Source: an uncultured Collinsella sp.
GTDB lineage: Bacteria > Actinomycetota > Coriobacteriia > Coriobacteriales > Coriobacteriaceae
Direction: 5' to 3'
DNA: 51,554 nt
Assembly: GCA_902472315.1 (NCBI GenBank)
Contig: CABRNM010000011.1
Location: forward strand, 1 to 51,554
Part shown: piece by piece, positions 22,638 through 30,537 of the stretch
Position numbering within the stretch: position 1 is the first letter of the stretch
Layout: every line of letters starts with the position of its first letter
Notes under the pieces: model-generated
What the model saw: the letters and a program-made list of their open reading frames with translations, nothing else
Database searches by the model: none
Told to the model about the DNA's origin: nothing
Position numbers and translations under genes: made by a program

Positions 22638-24620
22638 ATGACCGATAGCATGCAGCAGATGGCGCTCGACACGCTCGGCGCCTATTTTGGCTACACCTCG
22701 TTTCGCCCGGGACAGGACCGCATGGTCGATGCGATCCTTGCCGGTCGCGATGCGTTGGGTGTTATGCCCACGGGCGCCGGCAAGTCCATTTGCTACCAGG
22801 TGCCCGCGCTCATGCTGCCCGGCATCACCTTTGTGATGAGTCCGCTGCTGTCGCTTATGGAGGACCAGACCCGTGCGTTGCTCGCGGCGGGTGCGCGACC
22901 CAGCTATCTCAACTCCAGCCTTACTCCGGCCCAGCAAAACACTGTGCTCAAGCGGGCGCGCGAAGGCCGCTACCAGCTTATGTACGTGGCGCCCGAGCGC
23001 TTGCTTGAGCCGCGTTTTTTGGCCTTTGCGCAGGAAGCTGCGGCCGAAGGCGGCATCGGCGTGCCGCTCGTGGCCATTGACGAGGCCCACTGCGTGAGCC
23101 AATGGGGCCAGGATTTCCGCCCCGCCTACCTGCAGATTCGCGAGTTCATCGATTCCCTGCCGCAGCGCCCTATCGTGGCAGCCTTTACCGCTACGGCGAC
23201 CGAGCGTGTGCGCGCGGACATTCAGCAAATGCTCGCCCTGCAAAACCCCGCGACGGTGGTGACGGGCTTCGATCGCAAGAACCTCTACTTTGGTTGCGAG
23301 GAGATGGGCGACAAGGCCAAGGCCGCCTGGGTGCGCGACTATGTGATTGCGCATTCGGGCGAGAGCGGCATCGTGTATTGCTCGACCCGCAAGACGGTCG
23401 ATGCGCTGGCAGGCGAGCTTGCCGAGGCACTGGGCCCCAGCGGCATTCGCGTGGGTCGCTACCATGCCGGCATGGGCAACGACGCCCGCCGCCAGAGCCA
23501 GCGTGCCTTTATCGACGACGACATTCAGGTGATGGTTGCCACCAACGCCTTTGGCATGGGCATCGACAAGCCCAACGTGCGCTACGTGATCCACAACAAC
23601 GTGCCCGAGAGCATCGAGGCTTACTACCAGGAAGCGGGCCGCGCCGGCCGTGATGGCGACCCGGCAAGCTGCCACTTGCTGTGGAACGGTAACGATTTTC
23701 GCATGCGCCGCTTTTTAATCGACCGCGGCGATGCCGCCGATGAGGCGCTTGACGACGAGCAGCGCGCGTGGGCGCTCCAGAATCGATATCGTCTGCTCAG
23801 CCAGATGGAGGGCTATTGCAATACCACCGGCTGCCTGCGCGAATATATGTTGCGCTACTTTGGCGACGAGGTCGCGGCCGAGCATGCTGCCGCGGCTGGT
23901 GCGGGCGCCACCGCCACGGACGAGGCCGAGGGCTGCGGCAACTGCAGCAACTGCCTCACGCAGTTCGAGGTCGAGGACGTCACCGATATGGCCCGCGCCG
24001 CTGTGCGCTATGTGGCCACGCGACCCATGCGCTTTGGCAAGTCGCTCATCGCCGACGTGCTCCACGGCGGCAACACCGAGCGCATTCGCCAGATGCATCT
24101 GGACGAGGACCGCGGCTATGGTGAGCTGTCGAGCGAATCGGTCGGGCGTATCAAGGACATCATCGGCCAGCTGTGCGGCCGCGGTTATCTGGCTACCTCG
24201 CAGGGGCAGTACCCGGTCGTGGGGCTGGGCCCGCGTGCCGCCGAGGTCGAGGATGAGGCGTTTGCCTTTACCGTTAAGCGTCGTGCGTCCAAGCACAAGG
24301 CCTCGGCCCGTGCCCGCCGCGCGGTGGATCTGCTGCGTGAGGAGGCCGAGCTAGATCAGCGCCCGCGCGTGGGTGACGATGCCGAGCTGTTCGAGCGCCT
24401 GCGTGCCCTGCGCAAGGAGATTTCGACCGAGCTGGAGATGGCACCGTACATGGTCTTCTCTGACAAGGCCCTGCGCGGCCTGTGCCGTCTGCGCCCTCAG
24501 ACACGCGACGAGCTTATCCAGGTCAACGGTATTGGCGAGAAAAAGGCCGATGCCTTTGGCGAGCAGTTTATGGCGGCGATTGAAGAGTTTGAGTCCGAGC
24601 ATGCACGGGATGGAGCGTAA
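22638..24620 (+). CDS. recQ: ATP-dependent DNA helicase RecQ
   Basis: 660 residues, close to the usual 600-ish length with the full domain set. Helicase motifs: 'FRPGQ' (motif 0), Walker A 'PTGAGKS' near 44-50, 'IDEAHCVSQWGQDFRP' near 147, 'FTATAT', 'QEAGRAGRDG' (motif VI). The RecQ zinc site is formed by Cys residues in 'CNTTGCLREYML' and 'CGNCSNC' (about 393-437). An RQC winged helix and a C-terminal HRDC domain (about 580-655, 'LCRLRPQTRDEL', 'VNGIGEKKADAFG') follow. RecQ unwinds forked and recombination DNA 3'-to-5'. Its stop codon overlaps the start of a GntR gene (TAATG). Confidence 0.97.
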   Translation: MTDSMQQMALDTLGAYFGYTSFRPGQDRMVDAILAGRDALGVMPTGAGKSICYQVPALMLPGITFVMSPLLSLMEDQTRALLAAGARPSYLNSSLTPAQQNTVLKRAREGRYQLMYVAPERLLEPRFLAFAQEAAAEGGIGVPLVAIDEAHCVSQWGQDFRPAYLQIREFIDSLPQRPIVAAFTATATERVRADIQQMLALQNPATVVTGFDRKNLYFGCEEMGDKAKAAWVRDYVIAHSGESGIVYCSTRKTVDALAGELAEALGPSGIRVGRYHAGMGNDARRQSQRAFIDDDIQVMVATNAFGMGIDKPNVRYVIHNNVPESIEAYYQEAGRAGRDGDPASCHLLWNGNDFRMRRFLIDRGDAADEALDDEQRAWALQNRYRLLSQMEGYCNTTGCLREYMLRYFGDEVAAEHAAAAGAGATATDEAEGCGNCSNCLTQFEVEDVTDMARAAVRYVATRPMRFGKSLIADVLHGGNTERIRQMHLDEDRGYGELSSESVGRIKDIIGQLCGRGYLATSQGQYPVVGLGPRAAEVEDEAFAFTVKRRASKHKASARARRAVDLLREEAELDQRPRVGDDAELFERLRALRKEISTELEMAPYMVFSDKALRGLCRLRPQTRDELIQVNGIGEKKADAFGEQFMAAIEEFESEHARDGA

Positions 24621-25378
24621 TGATGGCATCCGACGATAAAACCGAGCGCACTGAGGTATCCGCCGTGCCGCTGTACCAGCAGGTTATGGACGACCTAAAG
24701 GGCGAGATCGCGCGCGGCGTGTACGCATCCGGCTCGCGCATTCCTTCCGAGATGGAACTCGCGAAGTACTACGGCGTGGGACGCATCACCGTGCGCCGCG
24801 CCGTCGAGGAGCTGTCGCGCGCGGGGTATCTCAACCGCCAGCAGGGGAGGGGCACGTTTGTGTGTGCGCCCAAGCTCAAACGCAAGATTGTCCAGAAGGG
24901 TGACGTTCAGAGCTTTTCCGAGGGTTGCGCCGCCAACGACATGGTGGCCGGAGCACGTCTGGTGTCGCGCACGGTGGTTGCGGCGACGCGCGAGGACGCG
25001 GCGTTTTTTGGGGTGGAACCCGGCTGCGAGCTCATCGTGGTCGAGCGCGTGCGCACGGCAGATGGCGTGCCCGTCATGCTCGAGAACAACGCCTTTGTGC
25101 TGGCCGACCATCCCTATCTGCAGACGCTTGCCGACAAGGACCTCACGGACAATTCCATCTTTGCGCTCGTTGCCGAGCATTCGGGCCGCGCGCCGCTCAA
25201 GTCCGACCCCTGCACCGTGGAGATTGCGCTTGCCGATGCTCAGACGGCCCCGCTGCTGGAGGTGCCAGTCGGCGAGCCGCTGTTTTATATGGAGGCGTAC
25301 TTTACGGATGCGGACGGGCGGCCCTTGCTGCTCGGACGCCAAAAGATCGTGGGCTCGCGCTACGTGTTCGACATCTAA
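24620..25378 (+). CDS. GntR-family regulator with UTRA domain (regulator 3)
   Basis: 252 residues. It overlaps the recQ stop by one base (TAATG), so it may be translated by coupling to recQ; a second ATG follows directly at 24623. Winged-helix part: 'PLYQQVMDDLKGEIARGVY', 'GRITVRRAVEELS', 'RQQGRGTFV'. UTRA domain from about 95 ('LLLGRQKIVGSRYVFDI' at the end). It precedes the SIS gene at 25522, whose promoter carries two pairs of ATAGAACAA-like repeats that are the likely binding sites. Confidence 0.92.
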   Translation: MMASDDKTERTEVSAVPLYQQVMDDLKGEIARGVYASGSRIPSEMELAKYYGVGRITVRRAVEELSRAGYLNRQQGRGTFVCAPKLKRKIVQKGDVQSFSEGCAANDMVAGARLVSRTVVAATREDAAFFGVEPGCELIVVERVRTADGVPVMLENNAFVLADHPYLQTLADKDLTDNSIFALVAEHSGRAPLKSDPCTVEIALADAQTAPLLEVPVGEPLFYMEAYFTDADGRPLLLGRQKIVGSRYVFDI

Positions 25379-25387
25379 CGTCCACAG

Positions 25388-25469
25388 ATAGAACAATATA
25401 GAACAAGTTTGGTGAAATGACTTCACGGGCGTCGTCGTGCGTGCTATAAATAGGACAACATAGAACGAC
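25388..25469 (+). promoter_or_regulatory. Promoter and operator repeats of SIS gene 3
   Basis: -35 TTCACG (25422-25427), 17-bp spacer, -10 TATAAA (25445-25450). Two pairs of direct repeats with a 10-base period flank it: ATAGAACAAT/ATAGAACAAG at 25388-25407 and ATAGGACAAC/ATAGAACGAC at 25450-25469. The second pair begins at the -10 box, fitting repression by regulator 3. Confidence 0.65.
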
Positions 25470-25521
25470 TGCAGGTACGAGCGCCGTCGTTCAAAACCGC
25501 CACACAAGGAGGAGCATCACC

Positions 25522-26490
25522 ATGAACGCACACGATCTGATTCAGGAAATCATCGAGCGCAAGGGCAAGATCGAGAATGTCTTTTGGATCGCCTGCGGCG
25601 GTTCGATGATCGACCTGATGCCGGCCAACGAGCTGCTCAAGCGCGAGGCAACCACGTTTACCTCGACGGTCTACACGGCACGCGAGTTTTGCCTGATGGC
25701 TCCCAAGAGTCTTGGCGAGAAGTCGCTCGTCATCGCCTGCAGCCACAGCGGCAACACGCAGGAGGTCGTCGACGGTTGCGAGATAGCGCTGGCCGCCGGT
25801 GCTGAGGTTGTGGCCATGACCGACTGCGAGGGCTCAAAGATCGACAACGGCAAGTGGACCACCTGGGTCTATCCGTGGGGCGAAGGCGTGCCGCAGGCCG
25901 AGGTACCGCAGGGCATCGGCGCTCTGATCGCCGCCGAACTGCTCGACCAGCAGGAGGGTTACGAGGCGCTTGCCGACATGTACGCCGGCCTTAAGCAGAT
26001 GGATGCCCTGCTGCCCGCTGCCCGCGAGAAAGTCAACGCCGAGCTGGGCGATCGCTTTGCCGAGCTCTGCCAGCAGCATAAGTTCTTCTATATTCTGGGT
26101 TCCGGCCCCAACTTTAGCCAGACCTACGCCATGGCCATCTGCTCGCTCATGGAGATGCAGTGGCAGCACTGCTGCTACATCCACTCCGGCGAGTACTTCC
26201 ACGGCCCGTTTGAGGCTACCGAGCCCGGCGTGTTCTACTTTGTGCAGCTCGGATCGGGCGAGTGCCGCCCCATGGAGGAGCGCGCGCTGGCGTTCCTCAA
26301 CACGCACACCGACACGGTCATGGTGCTCGATGCGCTCGAGTACGGCGTGGGCGAGGTGCCCGCCACCGTGCGTTCGTTCCTGGAGCCGATCTTCTTCTAT
26401 GCGATGAGCTGCGAGCTGCGCGCCGCCCGCGGCAAGGTCTTCGACCACAGCCCCGAGGTTCGTCGCTACATGGGCATCGAGCAGTACTAG
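25522..26490 (+). CDS. SIS-domain sugar-phosphate deglycase 3 (FrlB-like)
   Basis: 322 residues with two SIS domains: 'VFWIACGGSMIDLMPANELL' and 'VIACSHSGNTQEVV' in the first, 'SGEYFHGPFEATEPG' in the second, and 'VRRYMGIEQY' at the end. The expected role is cleavage of a 6-phospho-Amadori compound or isomerisation of an amino-sugar phosphate in the cytoplasm. A strong AAGGAGGAGC site precedes the ATG. It is a single gene under regulator 3 with its own promoter and terminator; no PTS gene is adjacent, so it must rely on a transporter elsewhere. Confidence 0.85.
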   Translation: MNAHDLIQEIIERKGKIENVFWIACGGSMIDLMPANELLKREATTFTSTVYTAREFCLMAPKSLGEKSLVIACSHSGNTQEVVDGCEIALAAGAEVVAMTDCEGSKIDNGKWTTWVYPWGEGVPQAEVPQGIGALIAAELLDQQEGYEALADMYAGLKQMDALLPAAREKVNAELGDRFAELCQQHKFFYILGSGPNFSQTYAMAICSLMEMQWQHCCYIHSGEYFHGPFEATEPGVFYFVQLGSGECRPMEERALAFLNTHTDTVMVLDALEYGVGEVPATVRSFLEPIFFYAMSCELRAARGKVFDHSPEVRRYMGIEQY

Positions 26491-26512
26491 GTACCGGGAA
26501 TTATCTTTTTTG

Positions 26513-26538
26513 ACGGGGTCTGCGCTGCGCGCGGGCCC
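26513..26538 (+). terminator. Terminator after SIS gene 3
   Basis: An imperfect stem of ACGGGGTC...GGCCCCGT type with inner GCGC pairs, followed by TTTT. Confidence 0.65.
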
Positions 26539-26580
26539 CGTTTTGCGTTGTGGCGGCCGGATTCGTGTCTGCGCGAAAAC

Positions 26581-26760
26581 GAAGGTGAATACTTTTCCGC
26601 GAAGTGAACGACCTATTTTGGACCCCCGAAGCCTCCACACTTTTTGACGCCAAAACTGCAGGAAAAACTCGACGAAACCGCAGGAAACAGCGCCTGAAAA
26701 ATGTCGATGCTTCGGGGGTCCAATTTTGCTCGTTCACTTCGCGGAAAAACATTCACCTTC
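26581..26760. repeat. 180-bp MITE-like palindromic element, copy 1
   Basis: The outer arms of about 64 bases are inverted copies of each other (GAAGGTGAAT at one end, ATTCACCTTC at the other; inner landmarks CGCGAAGTGAACGA and GACCCCCGAAG with their complements). The centre holds two copies of CGCAGGA/TGCAGGA. A second copy of exactly the same length is at 51015-51194. No open reading frame of note and no clear target-site duplication is seen. Confidence 0.9.
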
Positions 26761-26784
26761 GATTCGCAAGGGCACTGCGCGAGT

Positions 26785-26827
26785 CAAAAAAGCGGGCTGC
26801 GCCGGGGATTTCCGGCGCGGCCCGCTT
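26785..26827 (-). terminator. Terminator of the 2-hydroxyacid dehydrogenase gene
   Basis: On the minus strand, a 16-bp-class stem (AAGCGGGC...GCCCGCTT with inner GCGCCGG pairs) and a run of T residues. Confidence 0.88.
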
Positions 26828-26868
26828 AGTATCGCGCTTAGATTCGTAAAGTTGCGGCAGCCAGCGGT

Positions 26869-27846
26869 CTACTTGCCGACAACGCCTTCGGCGTCCCACC
26901 AGTCGAGCTGGGCGATGTTGTCGCGAATGTGCTGGCAGCTCTTGTGGAAGCCCTCGAGCTCATACTCGGAAAGGTCGAGCGTGTAGACCTCCTCGACGCC
27001 CTCGGCACCGATCACACACGGCAGGGAGGTGAAGATGCCCTCCTCGCCATACTGGCCGGTCATGAGCGTGGAGGCGGAAAGCACGGCGTGCTCGTTGTGA
27101 AGCACAGCGGCGCAGACGCGCGCGGCGGAGTTGGCGACGGCGTACTCGGTGCACTGCTTGCCCTGGTAGGTCACATAGCCGCCCTTGCGTGCAAGCTCCT
27201 CGACCTCCATGTGGTCGAAGGCGTACTTGTCGGGGTTCTCGGCCTGAAGCTCGTTAAGGCTCTTGCCGGCGATGGTCGCGGCCTTAAAGGCTGCAAGCTG
27301 GCTAAAGCCGTGCTCGCCGATCATATAGGCGTCGATGGACTTGGGGCTCACGCCGACCTTCTTGGAGATCTCGGTGCGCAGGCGGGCGGAGTCCAGGCCG
27401 CAGCCCGAGCCGATGATCTTCTTGGGATCGTAGCCGGTCAGGTGCCACAACTCGGTGCACACGACGTCGCAGGGGTTGGAGATGCTCACGAAGATGCCGT
27501 CAAAGCCGGCGTCGACGATGCGCTTGGCAAAGGTGCGGGCGGCATCGGTGGTAAAGAACAGCTCGCCGTCGCGGTTGCCGGCGGCCAGCGCGACCTTGCC
27601 GGCGGCGTTGACGATGACGTCGCAGCAGGCCAGCTCCTCGTAGTGGTCGTAGCAGTTGACGATTTTGGTATTGTACGGGACAAACGAAAGGGAGTCGCGC
27701 AGGTCCTGGACCTCGGACGTCACCTTGGCCTCGTTGATATCGCACAGGTACAGCTCATCGGCAATGCCCTGCATAAGCAGGCTGTTGGCGACATGTGCTC
27801 CTACGTGGCCCTGGCCGACCACACCGATCTTACGCGTCTGGTACAT
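26869..27846 (-). CDS. L-lactate / L-2-hydroxyacid dehydrogenase
   Basis: 325 residues. NAD-binding 'VVGQGHVGAHVA' at 9-20, catalytic Asp152 and Arg155 in 'LDSARLR', and His179 in 'GEHG'. In the substrate loop (about 82-95) the usual lactate dehydrogenase Gln-Lys-Pro-Gly is replaced by 'VALAAGNRDGEL', more like L-2-hydroxyisocaproate dehydrogenases, so a bulkier 2-oxoacid may be preferred. The enzyme reduces 2-oxoacids with NADH and would recycle NAD during fermentation. The ATG at 27846 follows GAAAGGA; upstream in-frame ATGs are not supported. It is a single-gene unit. Confidence 0.85.
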   Translation of the reverse strand: MYQTRKIGVVGQGHVGAHVANSLLMQGIADELYLCDINEAKVTSEVQDLRDSLSFVPYNTKIVNCYDHYEELACCDVIVNAAGKVALAAGNRDGELFFTTDAARTFAKRIVDAGFDGIFVSISNPCDVVCTELWHLTGYDPKKIIGSGCGLDSARLRTEISKKVGVSPKSIDAYMIGEHGFSQLAAFKAATIAGKSLNELQAENPDKYAFDHMEVEELARKGGYVTYQGKQCTEYAVANSAARVCAAVLHNEHAVLSASTLMTGQYGEEGIFTSLPCVIGAEGVEEVYTLDLSEYELEGFHKSCQHIRDNIAQLDWWDAEGVVGK

Positions 27847-27883
27847 ATACGTATCCTTTCGGCCGAGTTTTTCGCGTCGAACC

Positions 27884-27889
27884 ATTGTA
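27884..27889 (-). promoter_or_regulatory. -10 box of the dehydrogenase gene
   Basis: TACAAT on the minus strand, 38 bases before the start codon; the -35 match is weak. Confidence 0.4.
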
Positions 27890-28057
27890 ACGTCCTGCCA
27901 CCACTTTGCTAGACTAAAGCGCCGCAGATTTTTGGGACATGCCTTAATCTCTACTTTTGGAGTGATTTGGGCCGCTGACGGCATCGCTGGGCGATGCGCT
28001 CGCGCGGATGGGGCCGGTCGTTGTACCATAGCTGCAACTGACTCGTAAGGAGCATCC

Positions 28058-28984
28058 ATGCCCATTCGCATTCCCGACGCCCTCCCTGCCGCCGCGCAGC
28101 TCGAGAGCGAGAACATCTTTGTCATGACCGAGTACCGCGCGCTGCACCAGGACATCCGTCCGCTGCGCGTGCTCATCCTCAACCTCATGCCCACCAAGAT
28201 CGCCACCGAGACGCAGATCATGCGCAAGCTCTCCAACACGCCGCTGCAGGTGGAGGTGGACCTGCTGCGCACCAAGACGCACGAGGCCACGCACGTGAGC
28301 GCCGGCCATCTGGAGACGTTCTACCGCACGTTCGACGACATCCGCGACATCCACTACGACGGCCTGATCATCACGGGCGCCCCGGTGGAGCAGATGCCGT
28401 TCGAGGAGGTCGACTACTGGCCCGAGCTCTGCCAGATCATGGATTGGTCCACCACGCACGTGCACTCTACGCTGCACATTTGTTGGGGCGCGCAGGCTGG
28501 CCTGTATCACCACTACGGTATTCAGAAGCACGACCTGCCGGCAAAGGCGAGTGGCGTGTTCGAGCATTATCTGGTGAAGCCGCAAAGCCCGCTGGTCCGC
28601 GGCTTTGACGACCGCTTCTATGCCGTGCATTCGCGCAACACCGATGTGCGCCGCGAGGACGTGGAGGCCGAGCCGCAGCTTGAGGTCGTGGCCGTGTCCG
28701 ACGAGGTGGGCCTGTACATCGTCAAGTCGACCGACAGCCGTCGCTTCTTTGTATTTGGCCACCCCGAGTACGATACCGACACGCTGCGCTTGGAGTACGA
28801 GCGCGATGTGAAGCGCGGACTCAACCCGGAGGTGCCGGCGCATTACTTCCCGAATGACGACCCCACGGCCGAGCCGCGCAACGTCTGGCGCAGCCAGGCT
28901 CAGCTGTTCTACACCAACTGGCTCAACTACTACGTCTACCAGACCACGCCCTACGACCTAGCCCGCGCCGGCGAGGAGCACTAG
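28058..28984 (+). CDS. metA: Homoserine O-acetyltransferase (MetA family)
   Basis: 308 residues, full length for MetA. It acylates homoserine, the first committed step of methionine synthesis. The catalytic Cys142 lies in 'LHICWGAQAGLYHHYG'; the His and Glu of the triad fit 'FVFGHPEYD'. Residue 111, which sets the acyl donor in this family, is Glu ('TGAPVEQMPFEEVDYW'), predicting acetyl-CoA rather than succinyl-CoA. The ATG follows TAAGGAG. No methionine-type riboswitch was recognised in the 211-base upstream gap. A 68-bp palindrome with a T6 tail downstream probably ends the transcript. Confidence 0.95.
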   Translation: MPIRIPDALPAAAQLESENIFVMTEYRALHQDIRPLRVLILNLMPTKIATETQIMRKLSNTPLQVEVDLLRTKTHEATHVSAGHLETFYRTFDDIRDIHYDGLIITGAPVEQMPFEEVDYWPELCQIMDWSTTHVHSTLHICWGAQAGLYHHYGIQKHDLPAKASGVFEHYLVKPQSPLVRGFDDRFYAVHSRNTDVRREDVEAEPQLEVVAVSDEVGLYIVKSTDSRRFFVFGHPEYDTDTLRLEYERDVKRGLNPEVPAHYFPNDDPTAEPRNVWRSQAQLFYTNWLNYYVYQTTPYDLARAGEEH

Positions 28985-29015
28985 GCTGCGGCCGTGGCTG
29001 CTGCCGTGACGTGAC

Positions 29016-29132
29016 GAGCGAGGATTTTCGGACGGACGAGCGTGGATTTTCGGACATTTACAAATCGAGCGTGGATAATCTCCCATTTTTGGCCGAGGAA
29101 CGGGCTCAAAGTGGGAGATTATCCACACTCAT
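29016..29132 (+). repeat. Dispersed repeat, family 2: two short units plus 68-bp palindrome
   Basis: GAGCG(T/A)GGATTTTCGGAC units start at 29016 and 29038 (22 apart), and the palindrome starts with GAGCGTGGA at 29067 (29 further). The palindrome arms (GAGCGTGGATAATCTCCCA and its near complement) are followed by TTTTTT, so it can act as the metA terminator. Confidence 0.85.
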
Positions 29133-29427
29133 TTTTTAGGTATGTAGATGCCGATGGCTCGGCTAAGAGACGGTGCGTGTAGAGGCCAAGTCGCATTCGG
29201 CGTAGTCTCGTATCTTGACGGGTTTTTCTTTCTGATAATCCGATGGACACGGGCATCTAAATGTGGGGACAGGGACCTTTCGGTAAGGCTTCTACCTGCA
29301 GATATAAGCCATCAGCCTAAAACGTCCAAAACCGTCAAGCATTTGGTCAGCGCCTGGACAGCATTTGGTTAGACTTCGCATGAAACCGTCTGGTACGTTT
29401 GCGCCGTTCCAAGAGTTGGGAGGCGAC
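29133..29427. other. Intergenic region upstream of the AbiEi-like gene
   Basis: About 295 bases without a convincing gene. It contains CCGTCAAGCATTTGGTCAGC near 29333, which has a close match (CCGTCAAGCAAATGGTCAGC) upstream of the second AbiEi-like gene near 49692. Confidence 0.5.
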
Positions 29428-30390
29428 ATGGGAAACATGACGGCAAATCAAAGACTTACAAGTCACATTAAAGCATGCGAACAGCAGATGAGCTGCGTGT
29501 ACGCACGCACGACGGCGGAGGCAAAGCAGATTGAGCGGCGGGTGGCGGCGGGAAGTCTAGAGGCGGTCATGCCGGGGCTGTATGCGCGTCCGGATTATTG
29601 GTCCGAGCTCAAGTTTCGGCAGCGTTATCTGCATCGGGTGCGGGCCCTTGCGCAAAAGCATCCCGACTGGACGTTTTGCTCCTATACGGCGGCTGTTATC
29701 TATGGCCTTTCGGTTTCGCATGCCAATTTGGCGCACATCCATATCGCCGCGGCGCCGGCGCAATCGACGACGCCCGGCTCTCAGGTGATTCGCCATCGTT
29801 ATGCTCGTCAAACACGGGCAATCCAGATGGATATTGCCGTGACCGATATCGATCAAACGATTACGGATTGCCTGGTCGATGCGTCGTTTGTCGAGGGACT
29901 GATCATTGCGGACTCGGCGCTTCATGAGCAGCTGTTGTCGAAGGAGCATCTCGTTGAGGCAATCAACAAGCTTGGCTTAAATCGTCGCGGTGTTGTGACG
30001 GCGCGAAGTGTTGCGCGGTATGCCGATGGCCTATCGGAAAGCGGCGGCGAGTCCAAGGCGCGCGCCCTGATGATCGAGCGCGGCTGGCAGACGCCGGAGC
30101 TGCAAGTTGAGCTGTTCGACCCGGTTGAGCCGGGGCGGCCGTATCGCGTTGACTACTTGTGGCGTGTGGGCGACCGGCTGATTATCGGGGAGTTCGACGG
30201 ATTCGTTAAAAGCGAGAAGGCGGCGGAGGAGGGCAAGCTCGCGAAGGCGCAGTTTGATGAGCGCCAGCGCGAGTCGAGGCTTTCGCTGCTTGATAACTGC
30301 AAGATCGTGCGCTTGTGCTGGGATGATCTAAGGGATCCGACAAAGCTCGATCGCAAGCTCAGGGTCGCCGGCGTGCCGCGTGCGTGTTGA
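29428..30390 (+). CDS. AbiEi-like protein with C-terminal nuclease-like domain
   Basis: 320 residues from the ATG after TTGGGAGGCGAC. The N-terminus ('YARTTAEAKQIERRVAAGSLEAVMPGLYA' in segments) looks like the winged-helix start of AbiEi-type antitoxins; the middle ('AAVIYGLSVSHANL', 'VTDIDQTITDCL') matches that family pattern. The C-terminus has 'YRVDYLW' and 'LIIGEFDGF', reminiscent of DUF559/Vsr-like nuclease folds with Asp and Glu at the expected places. Such proteins are common in actinobacteria and often misnamed. No AbiEii toxin gene is adjacent. The gene is flanked on both sides by same-orientation family 2 repeat arrays. Function uncertain. Confidence 0.6.
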   Translation: MGNMTANQRLTSHIKACEQQMSCVYARTTAEAKQIERRVAAGSLEAVMPGLYARPDYWSELKFRQRYLHRVRALAQKHPDWTFCSYTAAVIYGLSVSHANLAHIHIAAAPAQSTTPGSQVIRHRYARQTRAIQMDIAVTDIDQTITDCLVDASFVEGLIIADSALHEQLLSKEHLVEAINKLGLNRRGVVTARSVARYADGLSESGGESKARALMIERGWQTPELQVELFDPVEPGRPYRVDYLWRVGDRLIIGEFDGFVKSEKAAEEGKLAKAQFDERQRESRLSLLDNCKIVRLCWDDLRDPTKLDRKLRVAGVPRAC

Positions 30391-30416
30391 GGCGGTTGCA
30401 GGACGTTGAGCCGCAC

Positions 30417-30509
30417 GAGCGTGGAAATCCGGACACATGAGCGTGGAAATCTGGACGCGTATTGGTTGAGCGTGGATTTTCGGACACACGAGCGTGGATT
30501 TTCGGACGC
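30417..30509 (+). repeat. Dispersed repeat, family 2: array of four short units
   Basis: GAGCGTGGA(T/A)(T/A)T(T/C)(C/T)GGAC units begin at 30417, 30439, 30468 and 30490: spacings 22, 29, 22. The first two spacings equal those upstream of the AbiEi-like gene (29016, 29038, 29067). Confidence 0.88.
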
Positions 30510-30537
30510 TCATCTTGCGGGTGCGATACAGCGGCGA

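Noticed and set aside
27847..28057. A SAM or methionine riboswitch upstream of metA
   Set aside because: I could not find the conserved core sequences of known classes, and no terminator-antiterminator pair is present.
29148..29372. A 74-codon frame between metA and the AbiEi-like gene
   Set aside because: No ribosome binding site, no recognisable domain, and it runs through probable repeat and promoter sequence.
30417..30509. CRISPR array reading of the GAGCGTGGA units
   Set aside because: Units abut with only a few bases between and spacings vary (22, 29); no cas genes are nearby.
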